DNA from: Trema orientale
Lineage: Eukaryota; Streptophyta; Magnoliopsida; Rosales; Cannabaceae
Direction: 5' to 3'
Length of the DNA stretch: 64,000 bases
Assembly: GCA_002914845.1 (NCBI GenBank)
Contig: JXTC01000010.1
Coordinates: forward strand, 1,393,198 to 1,457,197
The notes under the pieces are model-generated. The model saw only the letters and a list, made by a program, of their open reading frames with translations. It did not search any database and was not told the DNA's origin. Shown here one piece after another: positions 1 through 12,475 of this stretch. Position 1 is the stretch's first letter. Every line of letters begins with the position of its first letter. Both the position numbers and the translations under genes were made by a program.

Positions 1-980
1 TAAGTCTGAGCACCAATTTGACCAATATATCCTCCTCAATCCCAGATTAAGAATATAATCAAAAGCAGTAAAGCATATAGTATGACAACCAATAGTCTTA
101 TCAAGTTTCCATCTACATCTGAGCTCCAATTTAAACCTATAAAGAGATGGAACTTCGACCAAAATATCTTCTTTCAAATCCCATATCAGGATTCTAATCA
201 AAAGTACCTAATATTACAACTACCAACCTCATCAATTTTCTACCTAGGTTTGAGCATTCAATGCAAATTCCCTTTCTATGAGCCTTTCATAGAAAAATAA
301 GCAAGCAGAACGAAAATAGTAGTCGGGTTTGCTTGTAGACAAGGAATTAAGACAACATTATGAGAACAACTTTCAATAATCCAATTACAAGATGGACCCG
401 TAAATAAACACGAAAGTTCAATCCTACACAGGCAACTAATTAGAGTAAGTATACACAGATTCACCTCCCATTCACAAAAATGGAGACAAAAAGGGGAGTT
501 GCCACAAGCTAAACTCTTCACTAACTGCATAGTATACTACAAACCCCATTAGTGAAGACCCAGTATACTACAAAGCCCATTGGTTTTTGTATGTAAGCAC
601 TAAATTGGATTTTCCATCACATAAGCCCTTATTTACAATCTATTAAAATAAAAACGGCTTTGTAAAACTTTATAATAACACTAGCCTCAATTTCAAGCTA
701 TAAGCTACCATTCCATACATAATATAAACAAATAAAACAAGATGCATTCAAATTCAACAAACCATAATATACAGGAACGAAAATGAAAGTGAAATTTTTT
801 TCTAAAATTGAAAATGGGGTCTGTTGACCTAACTTTCTTGATGACCGAACAAACAAATGCTGTTGCATATATTATTACCGGAGTGAATTCCAAGTCTTAA
901 TTCTCTTCTTCTTTTTTTTTTCCTTTTTTTTTTCTGTTTCCTGAATATATAAATTAATATTTTTTCTTACGGCTTTATGG
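1..980. other. No gene recognised; weak direct repeat
   Basis: No convincing coding sequence. Two diverged direct copies of a roughly 115-bp segment (about 5-110 and 117-240) share TCTGAGCNCCAATTT and the TCTAATCAAAAG-like core. It could be the untranslated flank of a gene outside the window. Confidence 0.3.
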
Positions 981-1461
981 CCCAAATGGTCCCTGAACTA
1001 TCACACTTTTGATAATTTTGTCTTCATATTTTCAATTATGCTAATTAAGCCCTTGAAGCAATTTATCCCTGAAATGTCTAAACAATGATATGTTATTATT
1101 TTTCTAATCGAAAATATAATTGAGGAGTACGTTGTAGCATTTAAAGTAAAGTAAATTGAAGAAAAGATGCATTCTTTGCATTGGTACTTGGAGTTACAAA
1201 TTTAGAAAAAAAATTCTATGATTATTTATTTTTACACTTGAAATTCCCAAATTATCTATCAAATATACTTTCACATGCCACCGTATTCTCCTCGAGTGTG
1301 TTTTTAGTTTAAAAAAATAAAAAAAATTAATGACAGGTTACAATTTAGACAGTCTAGGACCAAATTTCTGCCAATCAAAAAATTCAGAAGCATAATTGCT
1401 ACAATTGAAACTTTCACGAACAAACTGCCACAGGCCGGATATTTCGGGGACCATTTGTTAT
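981..1461. mobile_element. Candidate Mutator-like MITE
   Basis: Inverted ends share AAATGGTCCCTGAACTAT (left) and AAATGGTCCCCGAAATAT (right, minus strand), with further similarity inward (CAATTATGCT). No coding sequence and no confirmed target duplication; ends approximate. Confidence 0.4.
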
Positions 1462-2294
1462 TTATACTATTAACCTTTTTTCCCCTTTTTCTCTCTAGTT
1501 TGTCATTTTGTGGTGTTGAACTTGAACTGTTATGTTAATCTGTGACTTTTGCCTTATTTTTAATATGCATCTTTTAGCCACTTGGATATATAAATGGAGT
1601 GAAGGGTGACGTGCTTTCTGTATTTTATAAGTCTTTTAGGGTATTTAAACAAATTGATAGTTTCTCTATATACCACTTTGCCGGTAAAAATGCAAATAAT
1701 ATGAGGACAATTTCAATAAAAATTTGATTAATTTGTGATCTCGGTTAAGTTGTGTGTTTTGACATCTAAATGAGCAGGCTCAATATTCACATTTTGGATA
1801 GAAGCTAAGGAGAAGTTACACTGGAAGGAAGATTATATCGAAAGCATACTTCTTCATGTGTAGTTTAGGTAAACCACTAGTATTCGTTGTATTCTCTTTT
1901 AAGTGTCTCATACCTTTCCATGTGCTGAGAATGACTTGCAAATATTATTCCTATGCCGATGATACTTATTCAATTTTACTTCCCTTTTGTGCTGTCGGTG
2001 CTGTGTCTATCTCAGAGGATCTGTAGCATTTGATTAAGAAGGCAGTTTTGATGGGCAAGCATTTGGAGATGACTAGGAAAAAACTCCACTTTTGGCCTCA
2101 TTCTTGTTAAACGCAGAATTCACTGTCCAGCTCGTTACAGTAAGAAGGCCTTTTGTAGTAGGCAAAGATTTAGGCAATTGAGTTTTGCAATCCTTTGGTG
2201 GTTTTTTGTTTGGGTAATTAATATGATTTCTGTTTCTTTCTTTCTCCTTTTTTTTCAAGATGTGGATTCTTTTATCAAAGTTGTATTAGTAAAA

Positions 2295-2968
2295 AGGTAA
2301 TTATCACTAAAATACCCTCTGTTTTGAAAAAATGTGAAGAAAAACCTTGTATTTTTTAAAATTCAAAATAAATACCTTCTAATTAACGAAAATTATCACT
2401 AAAATACCCTCTGTTTTAAAAAAGTGTGAAAAAAAACCCTTGTATTATTAAAAATTCAAAATAAATACTTTATATTTGAATTATCATATCATTTACTACT
2501 TTTAACTACTCAAAAGTTTCAAAAAAAAAAAGTAAAATTAATATTTTACTCATGTTATATTATTTTAAGACACACACCACACTCGAAAATAAAGGGAGAG
2601 AAAATACACATAGTCTAAAACCTCTTAAAAAAATCTTATATCCATTGTTGTGGCACAAATCTAGAAAAAAAATCTAAAATTTTTGAAAATTTCTCAAATA
2701 GAAGGTATTTATTTTGAATTTTTCATAATATAAGGGTTTTTTTCCCCTTTTTTTTAAAACAGAAAGTATTTTAGTGATAATTTTCGTTAAATAGAAGGTA
2801 CTTATTTTGAATTTCAAAAAACACAGTTTTTTTTCACATTTTTTTTAAAACAGAGGGTATTTTAATGATAATTTTCGTTAAAAGAAAGTACTTATTTTGA
2901 ATTTTAAAAAACACAAAGTTTTTTTTCACGTTTTTTCAAAACAAAGGGTATTTTAGTGATAAATTCCC
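2295..2968. mobile_element. Mutator-like MITE with repeat-built inverted ends
   Basis: An exact 9-bp target duplication TTAGTAAAA flanks the element (2286-2294 and 2969-2977), diagnostic of Mutator-like elements. Ends are AGGTAATTATCAC and, inverted, GGGAATTTATCAC. The left arm is two tandem units of about 90 bp (each ATCACTAAAATACCCTCTG ... TTCAAAATAAATAC), the right arm three inverted units. No transposase is encoded. Confidence 0.85.
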
Positions 2969-3129
2969 TTAGTAAAATATATCATGTTTCTTGTTTTAAG
3001 TGAGATGCAATATCATTGGAAGTGAATAATTTGTTCAATTTATGCATATCTTGTAATGCATAGTTGAAAAGCATTAGATTGGCAACTACAGAATAAATCT
3101 GAAATAGCATGGAGCATTTTTTTTTCTCT

Positions 3130-3480
3130 AAAAGAAATAAATGCTACGCAACTTAAGTCGATCGGTTTGAAGAAAACTAGCTTTAAAGCTGACAATTAAT
3201 GTCGATTATCTGAAAAAATGGTTTTAAAGATGTACTTTTAAATGCGGTTATTTATTAACTAACTACTTTAAACTTTTTTTTTGAACAACGCTTTAAATAT
3301 GGACTTTTAACACCGATTATTTGAAAAAAAAAACTTTAAAGATGGACTTTCAAAAGCAGTTATATATAGGTTAACCCACTTTTTTTTCTTTTTTTGAAAA
3401 GAGGTTAACCGACTTTGAATATGTACTTTTAGAGTCGTTTTTTTTTTTGGAAACGCCGTTAAAATCAATTAGCGTTGAAA
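3130..3480. repeat. Degenerate tandem repeats, CACTA-subterminal-like
   Basis: Diverged copies of a motif like CTTTAAAGATGGACTTTT followed by a GCGGTTATT-type sequence recur about every 70-80 bp. Such arrays are typical just inside CACTA element ends, but no CACTA terminus was found here. Confidence 0.4.
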
Positions 3481-3481
3481 G

Positions 3482-5315
3482 TGTAAAAACCTGATTTTTA
3501 TATGGATATAATAGTAATTTTTACAAAAAAAAAAATAATAAATAAAATATAATATATAATATTTTATAAAAATAGAGGGACCCACTTTTGCTTTTAAATA
3601 CTACACTCATTCTTCTTTCTCTCCCTCACCCGACAACTTCCCCCTATCTCTCTCTTTCTTTTTCTTCCAAAAATCAGTCACTGCCAATCACCACCATAGA
3701 CAGCAAGCACAAGCTTCTCCCGACCGGCGTCAACCCTCCTCAACTGCTGGTTTTCGGCAAATCAACTTCTGTAAACTGATTTATGAGTTTTTGGCCATTT
3801 TACAAATTAATTTATGGTGTTTATATAATTATTTTTGTGAAGTTATTTCTATGGCCGTAAAAGTTATATGAGGTGAAAGAAGAGACTAAAGCATGAATAA
3901 ATGTGATGGTGTTGTATTGAAATGATATCCGGTTTGAGAGAAATCTTCAATTAAAAAATATAATATTTTTTTAATTCTGGATAAAAAGAGATATTTTTGC
4001 AAAACTGTATAGTATTGGATTGAAGTATGTTACTATTCAGATTAGGCCATGGGCTGAGCTTAAAAAAGTGTTATTTTTTGAAATATTTACACAAAAATGA
4101 TATTTTTATAAATAATCAGCAAAGTTGATATTTTTTCAAATATTTTTGAAAATGATATTTTCTTAAATAGTTATGTGATAATGATATTTTTTGAAATATT
4201 TTCAGAAAAGTGGTATTCTTGTAAATATTCGGCAAAGACGATTTTTTCTAAATACTTTGTAAAAAGTGGACTTTTTCAAATTAATTCGAAAAGGGATATT
4301 TTTGTAATTCTCGGATTTAATGCTTGTATAGGCTCAGGACCTCGAAACTGAATTCTGACTTAAAATTTTGGATATAGTGAGGTCGAGAAACGAGTTTTGA
4401 TATATAACATTGATATGTTTTGAAGTGGCACGAATTTCAGGCTCGTGAATAGTGCTATTTTGCGTGTCACGAGCTAGGACTCGGTTTAGGACCCAAAATT
4501 GATAAATTATATATATGTCTAACCTAACTATTTTGGGCGCTAGGAATTAAACGGTGACGTCCGTTTCTCATTTTGAGGCTCTGTTGGAAAAGTAACTTTT
4601 TGAATTGAGCTTACCGAAATCTTGAAATGACCGTCCGAGTACCCAAGTGACCAACGGGAGATTTTTTCAAGCATCGTGAGCTTGATATAGCTATCATCTC
4701 GAGGTAGGGGTTTAATTTCCTAGTTTTATACTTGTTTGATTTATAATTGCATTATAATTGATTTATGAAAAATCGTGGTTTACTCGATGGTTTAATAAAT
4801 AAGGGAAATATATTGGATTATACTGGGATTGGACTATGTAATTTTTTATACGTATTTTTAAATTATGAATATTGGATAATACAGCGGAGAGCTGCCCATA
4901 TTACAATAAATCCAAGAATAATGCCAAGTGGGATTTTAAAGCATTGTTTTGTTATATTTTATATGGTTATTACATATCCTGTTACATATTGTACATACCA
5001 TAGGCTAACTTGAGTTTCATTATTTCATCATAGTAGTTTAGATTGTTGGCGAGTTACTGCAGTGCTAGGTGAAAGACTTAGACCCCTACGCAGGTTTTTG
5101 GCTGACACACTTCTGGGTAGTATCAGGACACTGGTACCTTTGGTAAGGGCTATTACAGGGCCATGATGGGAGGATGAGAGCTCACTCATTTACATTGGTT
5201 GATGTATGATATGTACAATCATGTGTTTCTAGTTTTAGTTTTGAATATGTGATTATTCTGGATATCAATTATTTTATAAATTATAGACTTAGTTTATAAA
5301 TAGATTTTGACGTTT
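3482..5315 (+). mobile_element. LTR-like fossil, left arm of a large inverted repeat
   Basis: Starts TGTAAAAACCTGATTTTTAT, has a TATA-like stretch then a CT-rich segment near 3600, and matches the inverse of 5795-7894 through 5309. Content (G|GTAGGG donor-like site near 4698, a middle region with CTATNNCAGG-like blocks) resembles a Gypsy-type LTR, by comparison with the solo LTR at 30928. It looks incomplete at its right end. No protein domain is coded. Confidence 0.5.
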
Positions 5316-7894
5316 TAATTCTCAAATCATTATAAATTCTATAATCATTAGAACTCTTACTAGCTTTAATTACTTAAGAAAAATACCTATTAAAAGTTTA
5401 AGAAAACTTCCAGCTATCTCTTTTGGAAACTTGTTGGAAATCATAAATTTTGAGAAATTTTTAGTTCAATGCCCAAAATACGTTATATAAAATCGTTTGC
5501 AATTTCAAGTTCTCAAATTAAGAATAAAATTGTCCTCATACATTCACTTACTAATCTTGGCTAAATAATTGAACAAGGAAGAAAGACAACAGAGTATGAA
5601 TACCCAACAAGGATTAAGAGTAAAACTGCAAGTACAAGCTAGGTAGCTTGTCTGACCACCAGGATTACTACCTCAATTAGACAAATATCCGAAAGTGGGA
5701 GAAGTAGGGGGTGAGCATTTACATGCTCAGTAGAAATTCAATTACTTTTTTGAATGGATGCAATTTTACCAAACTTGCATGGTTAATACCTTTTCCAAAA
5801 TCTATTTACAAACTAAATATATAAAACAATTGATATCGAGAATAATCACATATTCAAAACCAAAACCAGAATCGCAAAATTGTACATATCAATAATCAAC
5901 ACGTCCTATAAGCTCACATCCTCTCATCACGAACCAGAGTACCTCGTATTATATGTGTTAAGTACTTTCTGCCTAATACCTATCCCAGAAAATCAGAGAG
6001 ACACCCATGTGTTTATGCCTACCGAATCGGTGGGGTAGCTGAATGCCTACGCCTACCGAGTAAGAGATAATAAAAAAAATTCCGCGCAGGCTTACGGACC
6101 TTCACCGAGGGCAGGGATACTGGCCACCCAACAAACACTGCGATGCCTAAGATATATCTTATGTGTAATCCTATGGTATGTACAATATTTAACATTTCAC
6201 AATAACCATGCATCAAGAAAATAATTAAATCATGCTTTAAAAATCCATCTTGGCATTATCCTGGGATTTACTGTAATATGAGCAGCACACCGCTATTTTA
6301 CCTTATAATAACAATACAAAAATATGTAAAATAATCCACACAGTCCAATCCCAGTATAATCCAACAATTTTCAATAATTTGACAAACCATCGTGAAATCA
6401 CGATTTTTCATAAATAAGTTTTAATGCAATTATAAATCAAAACATATATAAAATTAGGTAATTGAATCCCTACGTCAATATGGTAGTAATACCAAGTTAA
6501 CGACACTCGAAAAAACTCCAGTTGGTTACTTGGGTATTCGAACAGCCATTTCGGGATCTCGGTTAGTCCACTTGAAAAAGTGACTTTTCCATCAGAACCT
6601 CAGATGGAGAAATGGAGGTCACCATTGAATTCATAGCACTCAAAAACGCTAGGTTAGATATATAATTTGTCAAAAATGGGTCTCGATATAGGACCGGCCT
6701 GTGGTACGACAAACGATACAATTCATGAGCCTAGTAATTTGTGCTATTTCGAAACATAGTCATATTTTATATCAAAATTCGTCTCTCGACCTCATTGAGT
6801 CCAAATTTGAAGTCAGAAATCAGTTTCGAGGTCCCGAGCATTAATTGAACTTCAAAATCCAAAAATTACATAACCACTTTTTGAAAATGTTTAGAAAAAT
6901 GCCATCTTTTTCTATTTTAAATTTACTGCACTTCTAGATAACGTTTTAACTTTTATCAACCGTAATTATTCATGATTTGTAACCCTCTTTCACCTCGTAC
7001 AATTAGTTAAGGTAAAATAATTATCTAACTAAAATAATTACGTAAATGTCACTTTTTCAAGTAATTAGAAAAATATCCACTTTTTAATTCGAAATTTAAC
7101 GTGCTTCCGGATATCATTTTTATGCCACAAAATCACATTTGTTCATGATTTTAACTCTTCTAGCACACCGTATAATTTTTAAGATCTAAATAACTATTTT
7201 ATAAAATAACTACAAGAATATCACTTTTAGGAAACAATTAGAAAAATACCATTTTCCAATCTGAAAAATGTCCGTAAATAATATTAAAATTCTTGATCCA
7301 CTATTCCTTCTTCCTTATGCTTCTGTTTATACCAATTCCAAGGAAAAATTTGAAATGACATCAATCAATTAATAATATTAATAAAATATTAACTTTTTAA
7401 TTGATAAAATACCCAAAATAGAGAGTTTTATTACCAGAGGAGAATCGACGGTCACCACCCAGCGGAGCTGATCATCAAGCTCGAGAGGAGTACTCACGCA
7501 ACGGTGGTGAGCTGAAAGGAGGTCGGACAATGGTATTTGGCCGGAAAATATGATCGGTATGCGCTACTTTCGGCAGTTTTCAGCTCTGTTGTCCGAGCTC
7601 CGATGGAGACGAGACCACCAGCGTTGGCTTCGTCGGCGACCAGGGAGAAAGGCAGCTGTGGCAGCGGTGTGGTGGCGAGCTTCGGCGGCAGAAACGTCTC
7701 TCTCTCTTCTTTTCTCAAGCCCTCATTGTGAGAAGATGGTGCACTTTGGGGGGTTTTAAGCAATTTCTAAAAACTGTAGACCCCTAATTTAATATACTAA
7801 ATATTTTAATTAATTATTTGAAAATTTTAAATTACCATAATGCCATTATGTTGAAAATTGACTCGTTTACCCTTATAAAAATCAGGTTTTTACA
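5316..7894 (-). mobile_element. LTR-like fossil, right arm of a large inverted repeat
   Basis: A second copy of the same family, on the minus strand, beginning at 7894 with TGTAAAAACCTGATTTTTAT. It is longer than the left copy; about 485 bp (5310-5794) has no partner in the left arm. The GC-rich part near 7440-7760 gives short open frames but no recognised protein. Many substitutions separate the arms, so both are old. Confidence 0.5.
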
Positions 7895-8394
7895 ATTGGA
7901 AGGTGAAATTGGTGTCCTAGGTTATTTCACATTGATATTTTTCTCTATTTTATTTTTCCGACAATTTATTTAATTTAGTAATCAGGTTTTTTTGTCTATT
8001 ACTTATTTGTTTTATTTTAACAATAAAAAAAATCTTTTCTAACAAGGGTACAAAGCATATCCTACAGTGTAGATAGGAATAATATTATGGAAAAATAGAT
8101 TCTTACTACTAATCCCACATCGAGTAGAATGAAAAGTTGTGGCCATATATACATATAATAAGGGCAACATTAAACTCCAAAGTCTTTTTTATTATACTAT
8201 TGAAACAATAACTACTAATCATTGATGCTACTTGTGCAAAATACCAGAAAGAATTTTTAGAAAATCCCAAGAGACACAATTCTCATTCCAATACAAAGAA
8301 CTAATAGAAATCTTAAGCAAGAGAACTAACAGAAACCTTAAGCAAGTTTAGGTCATTGTTATCATAGTTGTGGATAGTGACTAGCTCTAGAATT

Positions 8395-8545
8395 TGTTGT
8401 GTTAGTATTTGAATATAAAATTTGTCTGATATTTTCTCCCATACTAGGAATCAAAAAAGTTACATACATGATCATCATTACACACAATTTTAGAAAGGGT
8501 GGCTTTGCCAATCCCACCGATACCCACAATAAAAATACATTCTCA
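8395..8545 (-). pseudogene. NB-ARC resistance-gene scrap (P-loop region)
   Basis: On the minus strand one frame reads IFIVGIGGIGKATLSKIV followed by CND, the Walker A region of a plant NBS-LRR protein (consensus GIGGIGKTTLAK). The next stretch (DDHVCNFFDS-like) fits the following NB-ARC segment but hits a stop. The usual GKTT is GKAT here. No other NBS or LRR sequence is nearby, so this is an isolated relic. Confidence 0.6.
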
Positions 8546-9283
8546 CAATATTAGGCTAGTTGTGAATATCTGCTCTTCAAAGCATATTCCATCTTATAAT
8601 TAACATTTTTTATAATTAGTAAAATATGTTAGAAAGTATCATTATGTTTTTTACATAAGTACGATTGAATAAAAGTCTATTTAATTAAATAATATGTATC
8701 TCTGTGATCGTCAGGTGGATTCATATAAAACATCAATACAAGTTATTTTCTAATTAAATAAAATTATTCACAGTAAATAAAATAAAATTGGGCTCTTTAT
8801 TATAGCTGTCATAAATTCATTGAATAAGTTGTTTTGATTGTGGATTTACTAATGTAGTTAAACTAAATTGAACATATTAATTATGAAATTAAATAAACCT
8901 ATAATAACTGTCAGACTTATTAAATCTCATTTGGTATTGATAATACTTTATTCTCAATCATGAGTTAGTTATAAGTCCATATTTGTTTATACTACAAATA
9001 TTGAGTTACTAAAGGGCGCAATCTAATTAAGGAGTTAGTATTCCCAATAATATGCTGGAAGATATTTATTGATAGTAATACTAGTAGATTGAAAATATGG
9101 AATTTGTACAGACTTATCTCTTGACGGATTTTCGATTACCAGATCATTAAATTTTTTGCTCGTTGTGTGTCAACATATCTACCTAATATGTTGAAAATGA
9201 TCATTAGAGAAATCATTTAAGAGTCAATAAATAAAAATATAATTAAATTGATTCGATAGTTGAGATATCAATTTACTTATGAG

Positions 9284-9464
9284 ATAGTACTAGAGGTCCC
9301 AACTATTATACCAAAATTTGTGTACAGACACATTTGGCATATAAGTTGTTACAATCTTACCATAAATAAATTAAATATTATCACCAATTGAGTATTGACA
9401 AATCACATGCCACATGTGTTGGTATTAAAAATTTGGTATAATAGTTGGTACCTCCAAGCATTAT
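9284..9464. mobile_element. MITE with about 37-bp inverted ends
   Basis: Left end GATAGTACTAGAGGTCCC then AACTATTATACCAAA; right end, inverted, GATAATGCTTGGAGGTACC then AACTATTATACCAAA. About five mismatches over 37 bp. Related sequences are in the GLP1 intron, at 29252 and perhaps at 62455. Superfamily not decided. Confidence 0.7.
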
Positions 9465-12400
9465 CCTTTAATTATGATATGCAAAAGGCCAATTATTCCT
9501 AGTATGATCACATCTATAAAAAAATCATTTAATAGTTAAGTGCAATTCGAATATTTTAGTTGAGTAGAATTTGGAATATACAATTAGGTAGATTAATTTA
9601 AGGCATAATTGTAAGGGAGCTATTATTTTATGTGCTCAAAGATCCCTGGACCTCACAAGCCTAGCCCAGTAACTAAGCATAGGCATTTGTGGCATTGTGC
9701 CTCATTATGAGATTTGCAGTTTAATTAATATAGGTTATTTGAATTTTAGAAATTTTAAATCAATGTCTTAATTGATTTAGAACAAAATTCAAATAGATAA
9801 TATATCAGTATATTGTACATATTATTTTGTGTTGACCAATTCAATTTAGCAATTGGCAAGATAATTGGTCAATAGGCAAGATAATGGAAAATAATATCTT
9901 TTAATTTGTTTATTAATTTAGATTAAGAAATCTAGATATATAAGGGATAGATATTTATTCATATTAATTTCTAAATATTTTAGGAATTAAATATTATTAG
10001 AAAGAATTTAGAAATTTTGAAAATACTCTATAATAGGAGTGTTACACATTTTATCTCACTGTATACAATGTGTAAAGCAATCCTTCTAATAGTGAATTGC
10101 TCTAGTATATTGAATCTAGACAAGTATATTTCTGTTAGTAAATTATCTTTAAAAAGAAAGATGTCCAAAAATTTTTGTATGGTAAAATGGTGACATAAAA
10201 TTTTCAAAAGAAAGAAATTTTTCTCTGCACTCACGTAAAAATAACTTTACAAGAAAAACTAGGAGCATACAATTTTCTTAAGAGTTTTGAGAGAATATTA
10301 TTCTCAAGAGATAAAACACACAATTGAATTAAAAGCTAAGTGACAAAAATTTCTTCTTGTTATTGTTTAGTTTTTAATTTCTTATTTTCGATTCTAATCA
10401 ATTTTCTCTTGTAGCGTACAATGTGTTCAAATACCAAATACAGAGTAGAAATCATGTCATAATCTGAAAGACTCTAGAATGCGATAACTCATATTGTTCC
10501 TCCGTCAGCATCGATATCGGTCTTCAAGAGTTAATGTTGCTTTTCTTCTAATTTTTTCAGTACGATCTTATTGTTTTCGCTACGGTATATGCATGTGTGA
10601 TACTAGGTTTCCAGTTTTTTTTTTTTAAAAAAAAAACCTATGTTTATCGCCTCACATGTTACAATTTTAATCAACAAATGGTACCAGAGACAGCTGATGC
10701 AAATTTTAAAGAAAATAATGAAATCTTGATTAGGATTTTTTTTTTTTAATGTATCTATTATGTATTTGTTGAATGGGTGGCACTTTGGTTCTATGTGTTT
10801 TTACATGTTTGTATAAATGGATGAATACTTATTATTTAAAGTATATTAAATGTTTGTACCAAACCATGGTAGAGTTTTCTCTATATTTTTTGTTGGTAGA
10901 GGTAACAAAAGAGAGTGGTCAATTTTCACCATATTTCTCCTTTGATTTTAACTTTTTGTGTTCGTAAAATTTCTAGAAAAATTATAGATAAACCACGTGT
11001 TGAAAAATATGACGGCACAAGGCAGTGCGTGATGACACAAAAATGGCACAGAAAATCAACATTGACGACTAGGCATGGCTGCTAAAAAATTCAGCAACCA
11101 CGGGAGAACAACACATGGGCTATGGGATCAAAAACCAAAGTTGCTAGCCCACTAGCCCAGTGTGCTAGCCAATGGACTTAGCTAAAGTCAACCCCAAGCT
11201 CGTTCCTGCGACCTAATTTTCAAGCAAAAGCTTGCCAAGCGCCTAGCTTTGATTGCTTTTCAGTGGACTAGTGGCCTGCTGGTAGTCATTGGGCTTAAGC
11301 CCAGCGAGCTGCAGCCTAACAGAAGGCCTCTGGCCCATCCATTTAGTTATTAAAAATAATAAAAGTAATATTTTTTACGAACAAATTGTAGTTTTTTATT
11401 TTAATTTTTGATTGAGTTAAAGACAATTTTTGAGAAACTATACAAAGAAAAAAAGAAAAGACAAGCCTAATTATATTTTCTTTGGGAAAACCATGATTTG
11501 GGATCGTTTATAGTTTTTAATTATTTACTTTGATTGATTGATAATATATCATATAGATAAGTAATGTCATTTAATGAACATTGTACATATTTTAACAATT
11601 ATGTTTTATGTATAGTATGATAATTATATATTCTAATATAGGATTTTACCTAGAAATTAGTAGAAAGTATGCAATTTACAATATAGCAATTAAAACTAGG
11701 AAATTATTAAAATTAATTAAAAACTAATTTCAAAATATTAAGTGGGAGAAAGAAAATTCAGGATAATTTTTCCTACGGGCTCCACTGATGGTTTATAAAT
11801 AAATTTAGTGTATACCTCAACTTCATTATATGGTGATACTCCATTCGAAGGTTATATGCTTTGGTTATTTATTTAATTACATTTTTTTTTATAATGTTCA
11901 AGTATTTTTCTCTAAGGATGATTGCCTTTGCAGTGAATCCTCAAAGGAAAATATGTAAATTAAATCGATGGTTTTACACTTAACTAAATTTATTATTAAC
12001 TTTCCCTAAGAAGCTCTATTAACATATTTAGGCCCAAAAAGATAACAGTAGTTATTTTGAAGATTAAACTTGATAGAAAATGATTCAATAATAAATTGAG
12101 TATTGTAAATGTAAGCATGACTCATTCTATCAATAACTTGCCAAGTAGTACTATAATACTGTTATAACAACATGAACTGCTTTTATGATATTTTGCATTA
12201 AAAATTATTTATGTTATGTTATTGTGAATTAATTTTAATCTCTTATTCATGCATATTTTATTATATCAAAAAATGTCTTCCCTTAGCTCATTTACTATTA
12301 TCTTGAACCAAAACAATTTACTAGAGAGAACATTATAAATTGAAAATACAGTCTATATATTATTCTCGTTGCAAAAGATTATATGTATGTTCTTATCCAA

Positions 12401-12475
12401 CCATGTCTAGATGTATTACCTCCTGATGCTTCTAAAAATTAAAGGAGGCTATATGAGAAATGGGAAAAGACCAAT

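Noticed and set aside
1951-1975. YADDT-like string on the plus strand, resembling a reverse transcriptase motif
   Set aside because: No reverse transcriptase blocks lie on either side; a five-residue match in AT-rich DNA is expected by chance.
7494-7763. Open frames on both strands in a GC-richer patch
   Set aside because: No recognised domain, and the patch belongs to the LTR-like arm, matching the place of a leader region.
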